Shown here one piece after another: positions 7,030-14,895 of a stretch of 34,434 nt of DNA (position 1 is the stretch's first letter; every line of letters starts with the position of its first letter). The position numbers and the translations under genes were made by a program. The stretch covers positions 1-34,434 of the forward strand of contig JAZDJP010000092.1 of the NCBI GenBank assembly GCA_043803805.1, written 5' to 3'. Below the pieces are notes generated by a model. The model saw nothing but the letters and a program-made list of their open reading frames with translations. It searched no databases and was not told the DNA's origin. The DNA comes from JAZDJP01 sp043803805 (GTDB lineage Bacteria; Planctomycetota; JAZDJP01).

Positions 7030-8664
7030 ATGATGTACTCGCGTGTGAACACGTCCGCCGCCACCCTCACCAAGAACCGCACGGAGGGGTCCGTCACGCC
7101 ATGCTCGGGCATGTGCGTCACCTGCGTGGACGGCTGCATCGGGATGTGCGAGATTGGGAAATCCGCCTACCGCGGCCACGAGGTGATCTATCCCCAGCCG
7201 TTCGGCGTCATCACCACCGCCGCCGAGAAGGTCTTCCCGGTGGACTACTCCCACTTCAGCATCATGGGGACGGCGGCCGGGGCGCACGGCATCGCGGCCG
7301 ACAGCGACAAGGCCCTCTTCCCGGCGGTGAACCTGGAAGTCCGGATCGGGCACGATCAGGGGCTCAAGTTCCGCTACCCGTGGCTCATCGCGGGGATCGG
7401 CTCGACCGACATCGCCAAGAACAACTGGGAGGGGCTCGCGATCGGATCGGCGCTGGCCGGCACGGCCCTCACCATCGGCGAAAACGTCGTGGGGATGGAT
7501 CCCGGCTCCGTCATCAAGGACGGGCATGTCCTCGACACGGTGGACCTGAAGCGCCGGGTGAAGCTCTACAAGGACGCCCAGCGGGACGGCTACGGGGCCA
7601 TCGTGGTGCAGGCGAACGTCGAGGACACGCGCCTGGGGATCCAGGAGTACGCGATCCAGTCCCTTGGCGTCTCCTGCGTCGAACTCAAGTGGGGGCAGGG
7701 GGCCAAGGACATCGGCGGGGAGGTGAAGATCCGGGACCTGAAGAAGGCCCAACTTCTTCAGTCCCGTGGCTACATCGTCATGCCCGACCCGATGAATCCG
7801 GATGTCATCAAGGCGTTCGAGCGGGGGGCCTTCAAGGAATTCGAACGCCACTCCCGGGTGGGGATGGTTTCGGAGGAGGGCTTCGCCAAACGCATCGGGG
7901 AATTGCGGAGGGCCGGGGCGAAATACGTCTTCCTCAAGACCGGCGCCTACCGGCCGGTGGACCTGGCCCGAGCCATTTATTTCGCGGCGAAGTATAAACT
8001 GGACCTTCTCACGGTGGACGCCGCCGGCGGCGGGACGGGGATGAGCCCCTGGCGGATGATGAACGAGTGGGGGGTGCCGCCGGTGGAACTCCACTCCCTT
8101 CTCTACCGGTATGCCTGCGAACTCGTCGGGAAGGGCATGACGCTTCCGGCCCTGGCCGTCGCGGGCGGATTCACCTTCGAGGACCAGATTTTCAAGGGGC
8201 TCGCGATGGGCGCTCCTTACGTCAAACTCATCGCCATGGCCCGCGGGCCCATCGCCGCGGCCATGGTGGGCAAGACCATCGGCAAGGCCATCGAGTCCAA
8301 CCAGCTCCCGGTCTACATCCGCCGGTTCGGCGCCTCCAAGGACGAGATTTTCGTCACGGCGGCGCACCTCCGGGGCGAACTCGGGAACGAGGCGTTCGAG
8401 AAACTCCCGGCCGGGGCGCTGGGGCTCTATACGTATTACGAACGTCTCGCGCAGGGGCTCCGCCAGTTCATGGCGGGGAGCCGGCGTTTCTCCCTCGAGC
8501 ACATGTCCCGCGGCGACCTGGCCGCCCTCACCCGCGAGGCCGCCGACAGGAGCGGCATCCCGTTCATCATGGACGTGGACCGCGACGAGGTCGGGAAGAT
8601 CTTCAGCGGCGCGAACGGGGATGGCGCGGACGGCGGGGGGAAGAAGGCGGCGAAGAAGCGGTAA
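7030..8664 (+). CDS. FMN-binding glutamate-synthase-like domain protein (no amidotransferase domain)
   Basis: The 544-aa protein follows a good Shine-Dalgarno (GGGAGGA, 7019-7025). Its core matches the FMN TIM-barrel of glutamate synthase: ELKWGQGAK (218-226, cf. the SQGAKPGxGG loop), TVDAAGGGTGMSPWRMM (328-344) and AVAGGFTFEDQIFKGLAMGA (376-395). Two family hallmarks are missing: the N-terminal glutamine amidotransferase domain and the Cys motif CHxxxCPxG for the 3Fe-4S cluster. Instead there is an N-terminal run C25, C29, C32, C36, C40 (CSGMCVTCVDGCIGMC) that could hold a [4Fe-4S] centre. Only two other Cys exist (216, 363). As last gene of the NuoEFG-like operon it is the probable catalytic partner of the complex. 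The substrate is unknown, and ammonia-dependent glutamate formation is only one option. The Gly/Lys-rich tail looks disordered. Confidence 0.83.
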   Translation: MMYSRVNTSAATLTKNRTEGSVTPCSGMCVTCVDGCIGMCEIGKSAYRGHEVIYPQPFGVITTAAEKVFPVDYSHFSIMGTAAGAHGIAADSDKALFPAVNLEVRIGHDQGLKFRYPWLIAGIGSTDIAKNNWEGLAIGSALAGTALTIGENVVGMDPGSVIKDGHVLDTVDLKRRVKLYKDAQRDGYGAIVVQANVEDTRLGIQEYAIQSLGVSCVELKWGQGAKDIGGEVKIRDLKKAQLLQSRGYIVMPDPMNPDVIKAFERGAFKEFERHSRVGMVSEEGFAKRIGELRRAGAKYVFLKTGAYRPVDLARAIYFAAKYKLDLLTVDAAGGGTGMSPWRMMNEWGVPPVELHSLLYRYACELVGKGMTLPALAVAGGFTFEDQIFKGLAMGAPYVKLIAMARGPIAAAMVGKTIGKAIESNQLPVYIRRFGASKDEIFVTAAHLRGELGNEAFEKLPAGALGLYTYYERLAQGLRQFMAGSRRFSLEHMSRGDLAALTREAADRSGIPFIMDVDRDEVGKIFSGANGDGADGGGKKAAKKR

Positions 8665-8738
8665 TCGTCCGCGATTCCGGCGGCTTGAGCCGTTCACGAA
8701 TTCAAGTCAACGAGTCGCCGAGTCTGATGGTCCTGGAG

Positions 8739-9425
8739 TCATTTGAACCGATAGCCCACTCCCGGTTCCGTCTGGATATGGCGGGGACGGGCGGGATCCG
8801 TCTCGATCTTCTGTCGCAGTTGATGGACGAAGACCCGGACGTATTGCGCCTGTTCCTCGTCATGGACGTTCCACACTTCCTTGAGAAGATGCCGGTGGGT
8901 CAGGACCATCCCGGCGTGGCGCACGAATTCGGTGAGCAATTTATATTCGATGGGAGTCAACTTGATTTCCGTCTGCTTGAGGAAGACGAGTCGTTTGACG
9001 AGGTCCACGTGCAGGTCGCCTGTGGAAAAAACGGGATCGCCGGATTCCTTCCCCGCCATCGCGCTGCGGCGCAGACAGGCGTTCATCCGGGCCAGAAGTT
9101 CGCCGATAGAAAACGGCTTGGTGAGATAATCGTCCGCCCCCGAATTGAGCCCCTGGATCTTTTCCTGTTCCTGTCCGCGCGCCGAAATGATGATGACCGG
9201 GACGGAGGACCATTCGCGCAACTGCCGGAGTACCTCCAGGCCGTCGAGGTCCGGCAGGCCCAGATCGAGCAGGATCAGATCGGGGTTATACGAGGCGGCC
9301 TTGGCGAGCCCCACCTTGCCTCCGGCGGCCTCTAAAAGTTTGAACGGCAGACCGTCCAATGCGTTGCGCAGGGAACGCTGGATTGGTGGTTCATCGTCAA
9401 TGACCAGAACCAGCGTTTCCTGCAT
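8739..9425 (-). CDS. kdpE: KdpE, response regulator of the K+ uptake operon
   Basis: This 228-aa OmpR/PhoB-type regulator has a receiver domain (residues 5-115) with acidic pocket D10/D11, phospho-acceptor D54 (ILLDLGLPDLDG) and conserved K103 (LTKPF). A winged-helix DNA-binding domain follows (about 130-228, ending GVGYRFK). Phosphorylated by KdpD, it activates the kdp promoter when K+ is limiting or osmotic demand is high. It is the last gene of the operon, 27 nt downstream of kdpD, with GGAG ahead of its ATG. It converges with the redox operon across 74 bases in which no strong terminator hairpin is visible. Confidence 0.95.
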   Translation of the reverse strand: MQETLVLVIDDEPPIQRSLRNALDGLPFKLLEAAGGKVGLAKAASYNPDLILLDLGLPDLDGLEVLRQLREWSSVPVIIISARGQEQEKIQGLNSGADDYLTKPFSIGELLARMNACLRRSAMAGKESGDPVFSTGDLHVDLVKRLVFLKQTEIKLTPIEYKLLTEFVRHAGMVLTHRHLLKEVWNVHDEEQAQYVRVFVHQLRQKIETDPARPRHIQTEPGVGYRFK

Positions 9426-9452
9426 GACATTCCATCTCCATGTGGCGGTACG

Positions 9453-12155
9453 TTAGCCCGGAGCGGGCAACCTGTCAACGGGAGAATGGGGGACGTCCAA
9501 GGGCAGGGTGAAGGAGAATACAGCGCCTCCCCCGGAACGATTCCCGGCCCAGACCCTTCCCCCGTGGGCCAGGATGATGCCTCTGCAGATGGACAGGCCC
9601 AAACCGGCGCCGCCGGTGGCGCCGTGTTTCTGTCCCCGGTAGAATTTCTCGAAAATGCGTTCTTCTTCGTCTTCCCCCAGGCCCGGCCCGCGATCGGCAA
9701 TCTCCACCAGCACTTCGGAATCATTCCTGCGGGCGGTGATTTCCAGGGGGGAGCCTGGCGGGGTGTATTTCGTGGCGTTCTCCAGCAGGTTGAAGAAGAC
9801 CCGTTCCAAAAGCACGCCGTCGGCCGGGACCATCGGCAGGTCGGGGGGCAGGGAAATGGACAACGGCCGTCCCGAGAGCGGGCGCTCCAGACGCTGGCAG
9901 GCCGCGCCGATGGTCTCTTCCAGCGGCTGGAGTTCCTTGCAGATCTTGAGGGTTCCCGCCTCCAGCCGGGTCATTTCCAACAAATTGTTGACCTGAACGG
10001 TCAGGTGATCGGACTCTTCGTAAATTGTCCGGAGCAACTCCCGCCGGCTGTCCCCGGAGAGCTTTTCGTTCGGTTCCAGGAGACTGCTGGCGGCCGTGGT
10101 GATGGCGGTCAAAGGGGTGCGCAAATCGTGGGATACCGAACTCAAGATCGCGCTGCGCAGGCGCTCGGTTTCAATTTGGACCTGTTGCTGGCGACCTTCC
10201 TCGTTCAGTCGGTCGATCTCCAATGACAACGCGGCCTGTTGGGCAAGGGTTTCCAGCAAGTGAAGTTGCTCGGGGATGAGCAATCGTTCCGGATGGGCTG
10301 GTTTCAGCCCCAGAGCCCCGGCGGGCCCTCGCGACGCCAGGAGCGGCACATAGAGCGCCTGGGCGCTGGGAAGCGTGTCTGTGCCCATTCCGGCCATTTG
10401 TCCAAGGTCATAAACCCATTGGGCCACCCCTTGTTCTCTGGCATCCAGCGTGAATTCCGCGGGTCGGGCCGCCCGGATCTCCAGTTTGCCCCTGGCGTCG
10501 GGAAGGAGGGCGATGATCTGGCACTCAAACACGTCGGACAGATGCTCGACCGTGGCCTGGAGGATGGCCGCTTGGCCGCGGGTGCTCGCCAGTTTCCGGC
10601 TGAGCGCATGCAGGGAGGCGGTGCGGCGCTCGCGGAGTTGCGACGTGGTCACGGCGGCGCGGAGTTGCGTGGTCAACGTGCTGATGGTCAGGGCGATCAG
10701 GAGCATGACCAGGAACGTGAAGAGATACTGGGTGTCGGCCACCGCGAAGTTGTGGAACGGTGGAACGAAGAAGAAATCGAAGGACAGAACTCCCAGGATC
10801 GAAGCCAGGATGGCCGGTCCCCGGCCCAGCCGCCACGCCACGGTGATGATGGCCATGAGATAGAGCATCGCCAGGTTGGTTGGTTCGATCAGCCCTTTCA
10901 AGGGCGCACAGACGATCGTGCAAAGCGCCACGAGCCCGGCGCTGGTGGCATAGTGCGAAGGGGTGGCCCGGTAGGCGGCTCCCAAACGGGGGAATTTGAC
11001 CGGGGCATCCGCGGGGTCGCCGGCGGTCACCAGCACATCAATCTCGGCGCTGCGCCGGGCCAGGGCATCCGCGAATGAGCCGAGGAGCCGTTCGCGCCAG
11101 GCGGGCCGGGGGTTTTTGCCCACCACGATCTTGGTGACATTCCGTTCACGGGCAAACGTCAGCACCGCATCCGCCAGCGCGGCGCCCGAGATCGTGGCCG
11201 TTTCCGCGCCGAGCTTTTCGGCCATGCGAAGATGTTGAACCGTCCGGTCGCGTTCCTTCCGGGACAGGCGTAGTTGGGCGGGTGTTTCGACGTGAAGGGC
11301 CAGCCATGGGCATCGCAGCGCGTTGGCCAGGCGGCAGGCCCTGCGGATGAGGTGAGCCGATGACGGACTGGGGCCGATCAGAACCAGGATTTTTTCGGTG
11401 ATGTGCCACGTCGGGGCATCCGGCTGGACCTGGCGGAACGTCTCGACCTGCCGATTGACCTTCTCGGCCGTGAATCGCAGGGCCAGTTCGCGCAAGGCGC
11501 TCAAGTTGCCGGGTTTGAAGAAGTTCTGCCGGGCGTGCGCGGCCTGCTCGGGCAGATAGACCTTTCCCTCCTGAAGTCGTTTGAGCAATTCTTCGTAGGG
11601 GAGGTCCACCAGTTCAATGGTGTCGGCTTGCACCACGACGGCGTCCGGAACGGTTTCCTGCACCACCACGCCAGTGATCTGCGTCACGATGTCGTTGAAG
11701 GACTCCAGGTGCTGGATGTTCACCGTGGTGTAGACGTTGACGCCGCTGTCGAGGAGTTCCTTCACGTCCTGCCAGCGCTTGAGGTGGCGCGAACCGGGCG
11801 CGTTGGTATGGGCCAGTTCGTCCACCAGGATGACCTGCGGCCCGCGTTTGAGCGCGTTGTCCAGGTCGAATTCGCTCAACCGGACGCCGCGATACCCGGT
11901 TTCCCGGCGGGGCAGGATTTCCAGTCCCTGCAGAAGAGCCTCGGTCTCCTGCCGGCCGTGGGTTTCGACCAGTCCGGCGACGACATCCATGCCGCTCTTG
12001 CGATCGGTGCGCGCCGCCTCCAGCATCGCGTAGGTCTTGCCGACACCGGCGCAGGCCCCCAGAAAGACTTTGAGCCGGCCCCTGGCGGGACCGGGCGTCT
12101 CGGCCTTCAGCCGGGCCAGGAGGACATCGGGGTCGGGGCGCGGATCGGCCATCAT
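9453..12155 (-). CDS. kdpD: KdpD, K+/turgor-responsive sensor histidine kinase
   Basis: This 900-aa protein is full length for the family and has its complete architecture. The KdpD N-terminal domain carries a Walker A-like GACAGVGKT (33-41) and the VILVDELAHTNA Walker B-like segment. A universal-stress-protein-like domain spans about 252-380. Four membrane helices lie between about 402 and 500, followed by a GAF-like segment (515-645). The DHp helix has the phospho-acceptor H676 (SVSHDLRTPLT), and the ATPase has the N box LLENATKYT (790-798) and glycine boxes DRGPGLG and GGAGLGL. It phosphorylates KdpE. Its ATG has AGGAG upstream, and a second ATG follows directly. It lies 23 nt after kdpC in the same transcript. 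Confidence 0.96.
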   Translation of the reverse strand: MMADPRPDPDVLLARLKAETPGPARGRLKVFLGACAGVGKTYAMLEAARTDRKSGMDVVAGLVETHGRQETEALLQGLEILPRRETGYRGVRLSEFDLDNALKRGPQVILVDELAHTNAPGSRHLKRWQDVKELLDSGVNVYTTVNIQHLESFNDIVTQITGVVVQETVPDAVVVQADTIELVDLPYEELLKRLQEGKVYLPEQAAHARQNFFKPGNLSALRELALRFTAEKVNRQVETFRQVQPDAPTWHITEKILVLIGPSPSSAHLIRRACRLANALRCPWLALHVETPAQLRLSRKERDRTVQHLRMAEKLGAETATISGAALADAVLTFARERNVTKIVVGKNPRPAWRERLLGSFADALARRSAEIDVLVTAGDPADAPVKFPRLGAAYRATPSHYATSAGLVALCTIVCAPLKGLIEPTNLAMLYLMAIITVAWRLGRGPAILASILGVLSFDFFFVPPFHNFAVADTQYLFTFLVMLLIALTISTLTTQLRAAVTTSQLRERRTASLHALSRKLASTRGQAAILQATVEHLSDVFECQIIALLPDARGKLEIRAARPAEFTLDAREQGVAQWVYDLGQMAGMGTDTLPSAQALYVPLLASRGPAGALGLKPAHPERLLIPEQLHLLETLAQQAALSLEIDRLNEEGRQQQVQIETERLRSAILSSVSHDLRTPLTAITTAASSLLEPNEKLSGDSRRELLRTIYEESDHLTVQVNNLLEMTRLEAGTLKICKELQPLEETIGAACQRLERPLSGRPLSISLPPDLPMVPADGVLLERVFFNLLENATKYTPPGSPLEITARRNDSEVLVEIADRGPGLGEDEEERIFEKFYRGQKHGATGGAGLGLSICRGIILAHGGRVWAGNRSGGGAVFSFTLPLDVPHSPVDRLPAPG

Positions 12156-12178
12156 GGAACTCCTGCTATTTTCCTATT

Positions 12179-12772
12179 CTATGGCCGCCGGTGGAGCGCG
12201 TCGAGGGCCAAGTTCAACCGCAGGACATTCACCCGGGCTTCTCCCAGCACGTCGAACTGCCGGCCCTCCGTGTATTCGGCGACGATGCGCGCGATTTCTT
12301 TTTCCCCGATCCCGCGCGCGCGCGCCACGCGGGGAACCTGATAAGTTGCCGCCGCGGGGGTGATGTGCGGATCGAGCCCGCTGGCGCTGGCCGTCACCAG
12401 GTCCGCGGGAATGGGCCTGTCGTTGTCCGGATCGGCCTCGCGAAGGATCCGGATCCGGTCCGCCACGGCCTGTTCCAGGGTGGGGTTGGCGGGGCCCAGA
12501 TTGGAGCCGCCCGACAACGCGGCGTTGTACGGAAACGGCGACGTGGCCGAGGGGCGGCCCCAGAAGTACCGGGGGTCGCTGAACGGTTGCCCGATCAATT
12601 CCGACCCGACCATCTCCCCATTTTGGATGATCGGGCTTCCATTGGCCTTCCGGGTGAAAAACGTCTGGGCGACTCCCGTGACCAGGGCCGGATACAGAAC
12701 GCCCGTCAGGACGGTGAAAACCGCCAGGCTCACCAGCGCAGGACGAAGTTGTTTCTTGATGAGTGTGAACAT
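12179..12772 (-). CDS. kdpC: KdpC, K+-transporting ATPase accessory subunit
   Basis: This 197-aa protein has one N-terminal membrane helix (about 13-35) and then the KdpC periplasmic domain, with the family signatures SELIGQPFSDPRYFWGRPS and ALSGGSNLGPANP. A helical C-terminal part carries DPHITPAAATYQVPRVA. It stabilises the KdpFABC complex and raises its ATP/K+ affinity. The length is typical (about 190 aa). The start is preceded by a strong GAGGGGGGAC. It follows kdpB by 12 nt. Confidence 0.96.
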   Translation of the reverse strand: MFTLIKKQLRPALVSLAVFTVLTGVLYPALVTGVAQTFFTRKANGSPIIQNGEMVGSELIGQPFSDPRYFWGRPSATSPFPYNAALSGGSNLGPANPTLEQAVADRIRILREADPDNDRPIPADLVTASASGLDPHITPAAATYQVPRVARARGIGEKEIARIVAEYTEGRQFDVLGEARVNVLRLNLALDALHRRP

Positions 12773-12784
12773 TTGAGTCCCCCC

Positions 12785-14872
12785 TCACGCCAGATGCATG
12801 GCCACAAGCAGTATGTCAATCGCCTTGATGCCGACGAACGGCAACACGAGGCCGCCGGCGCCGTAAAGGAGCAGGTTCCTGCGCAACAGCCGGGATGCGC
12901 CGACGGCGCGATAGGCCACGCCTTTCAAGGCCAGCGGGATCAACGCCACAATGATGAGGGCATTGAACATGACGGCGGAAAGAATGGCGCTCTGCGGCGT
13001 GGCTAGGCGCATGATGTTCAGCGCCCCGAGCTCCGGATAGGTCGTCGCAAAGGCCGCCGGAACAATCGCGAAGTACTTAGCCACGTCGTTGGAGATGCTG
13101 AAGGTGGTGAGGGCGCCTCGCGTCATCAAGAGCTGCTTGCCGATCTCCACGATCTCGATGAGTTTCGTCGGATTCGAATCCAGGTCCACCATGTTGCCGG
13201 CCTCCCGGGCCGCCTGGGTTCCGGTGTTCATGGAGACGGCCACGTCGGCCTGGGCCAGCGCGGGAGCGTCATTGGTGCCGTCTCCGGCCATGGCCACCAG
13301 CCGCCCGCCGGCCTGATACTCGCGGATGAGATTGAGTTTGGCCTCGGGTGTCGCCTGGGCCAGGAAGTCGTCCACCCCGGCTTCGGCGGCGATGGCCGCC
13401 GCGGTCAGGGGATTGTCGCCGGTGATCATCACCGTCTTGATCCCCATGCGGCGCAACTCGGCGAACCGTTCTTTGATGCCGCCCTTCACGATGTCCTTCA
13501 GATGGATCACGCCGAGGACCCGCGGGCCTTCCGCCACCACCAGTGGCGTCCCGCCTGAACGCGCGATGGCGATTACGCTCTCGCGCACCGACTGGGGCAG
13601 AATGCCCCCCAGGTTCCGAACCCAGGCCTCAATGGCCTCGGCCGCGCCCTTGCGGATGGATCGGTCGGGAAGGTCCACGCCGCTCATCCGGGTCTGGGCG
13701 GTGAAGGGCACGAACCGGGCCTCGAGTTGGCGCAGGTCGCGTCCGCGCAGGGCGTACTTCTCCTTGGCGAACTTCACGATGCTGCGGCCTTCGGGGGTCT
13801 CGTCGGGCAGGGAGGCCAACTGCGCGGCATCGTTGAGTTGATCCTGGGAAACTCCTTCGGCTGGGACGAACGCCACGGCCTGCCGGTTTCCGAGCGTCAC
13901 GGTGCCCGTCTTGTCGAGCAGCAGCACGTCCACGTCGCCGGCCGCTTCGACGGCCCGGCCGGACATGGCCACCACGTTGGCTCGCAGAAGGCGGTCCATC
14001 CCCGCGATGCCGATGGCCGAAAGCAGCGCCCCGATGGTCGTTGGCGCCAGACACACAAAGAGCGCCACCAAGGCCGTCACCGTTATGGCGGTCCCCTGGG
14101 CGGCGGCCTTGATGCTGTAGACGGAAAAGGGCAGAAGGGTCGCGCAGGCGAGCAGAAACATGATGGTCAGCGCAGCCAGCAACAGGCTCAGGGCCAACTC
14201 ATTCGGCGTCTTCTGGCGCCGGGCCCCCTCGACCAGCCCGATAATGCGGTCGAGGAATCCTTCACCGGGGTCGGTCGTGATTCGCACGATCAGCCAGTCG
14301 GACAGGATCCGCGTGCCGCCGGTGACGGCGCTGCGGTCGCCGCCGCTCTCCCGGATGACCGGGGCGCTCTCGCCGGTGACGGCGCTCTCGTCCACCGACG
14401 CCACGCCCTCGACGACCTCCCCGTCGCCGGGGATGAAGTCGCCCGCCTCGATCAGCACGACGTCGTTCTTGCGGAGTTCGGCGGACGAGACCAGGGTGAC
14501 GGCCGCGTCGAGGCGGGGCTCTCCGAGGCGTTTGGCCGCGGTGTGCTCGCGGGTCTGGCGGAGCGCCTCGGCCTGGGCCCTGCCCCGGTTCTCGGCCATC
14601 GCCTCGGCGAAATTGGCAAAAAGGACGGTGAACCACAGCCATACCGTGACACCCAGGATGAAACCGGCGGGAGCCTCACCCCGCCCCAGACATGCCTGGA
14701 GCAGCAGGCCGGTCGTCAGCATGGCCCCGATGTAAACCGTGAACATCACCGGGTTGCGGATTTGGACGCGCGGGGTTAATTTCGTGAGCGCCCCAATGGC
14801 GGCCTGCCTGACCAGCCGGGGATCAAACACCGGCCGGGGTTCGGCTTTCAGGGTTGTGTCCGTGTGCGGCAT
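12785..14872 (-). CDS. kdpB: KdpB, P-type ATPase catalytic subunit of the K+ pump
   Basis: This 695-aa protein is the energy-coupling subunit of KdpFABC. All P-type ATPase landmarks are present: the actuator loop TGES (166-169), membrane motif APTTIGALLSAIGIAG (from about 276), phosphorylated D320 in DKTGT, the nucleotide-binding KGAAEA segment, TGDNPLTAAAIA and the hinge AGDGTNDAPAL. Membrane helices lie near residues 40-90, 225-300 and 590-690. The sequence is intact and of normal length. AAGGA precedes its ATG, which lies 23 nt downstream of the kdpA stop. It acts with KdpA, which binds and admits K+. Confidence 0.97.
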   Translation of the reverse strand: MPHTDTTLKAEPRPVFDPRLVRQAAIGALTKLTPRVQIRNPVMFTVYIGAMLTTGLLLQACLGRGEAPAGFILGVTVWLWFTVLFANFAEAMAENRGRAQAEALRQTREHTAAKRLGEPRLDAAVTLVSSAELRKNDVVLIEAGDFIPGDGEVVEGVASVDESAVTGESAPVIRESGGDRSAVTGGTRILSDWLIVRITTDPGEGFLDRIIGLVEGARRQKTPNELALSLLLAALTIMFLLACATLLPFSVYSIKAAAQGTAITVTALVALFVCLAPTTIGALLSAIGIAGMDRLLRANVVAMSGRAVEAAGDVDVLLLDKTGTVTLGNRQAVAFVPAEGVSQDQLNDAAQLASLPDETPEGRSIVKFAKEKYALRGRDLRQLEARFVPFTAQTRMSGVDLPDRSIRKGAAEAIEAWVRNLGGILPQSVRESVIAIARSGGTPLVVAEGPRVLGVIHLKDIVKGGIKERFAELRRMGIKTVMITGDNPLTAAAIAAEAGVDDFLAQATPEAKLNLIREYQAGGRLVAMAGDGTNDAPALAQADVAVSMNTGTQAAREAGNMVDLDSNPTKLIEIVEIGKQLLMTRGALTTFSISNDVAKYFAIVPAAFATTYPELGALNIMRLATPQSAILSAVMFNALIIVALIPLALKGVAYRAVGASRLLRRNLLLYGAGGLVLPFVGIKAIDILLVAMHLA

Positions 14873-14895
14873 CGCGGCTTCCTTTCTAGGGCGCG

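Noticed and set aside
6967..8697. Long minus-strand frame opposite the glutamate-synthase-like gene
   Set aside because: Composition and lack of motifs show a shadow of the plus-strand gene.
8665..8738. Intrinsic terminator between the convergent redox and kdp operons
   Set aside because: Only a weak CGGCTTGAGCCG hairpin is seen, without a T-run on either strand.
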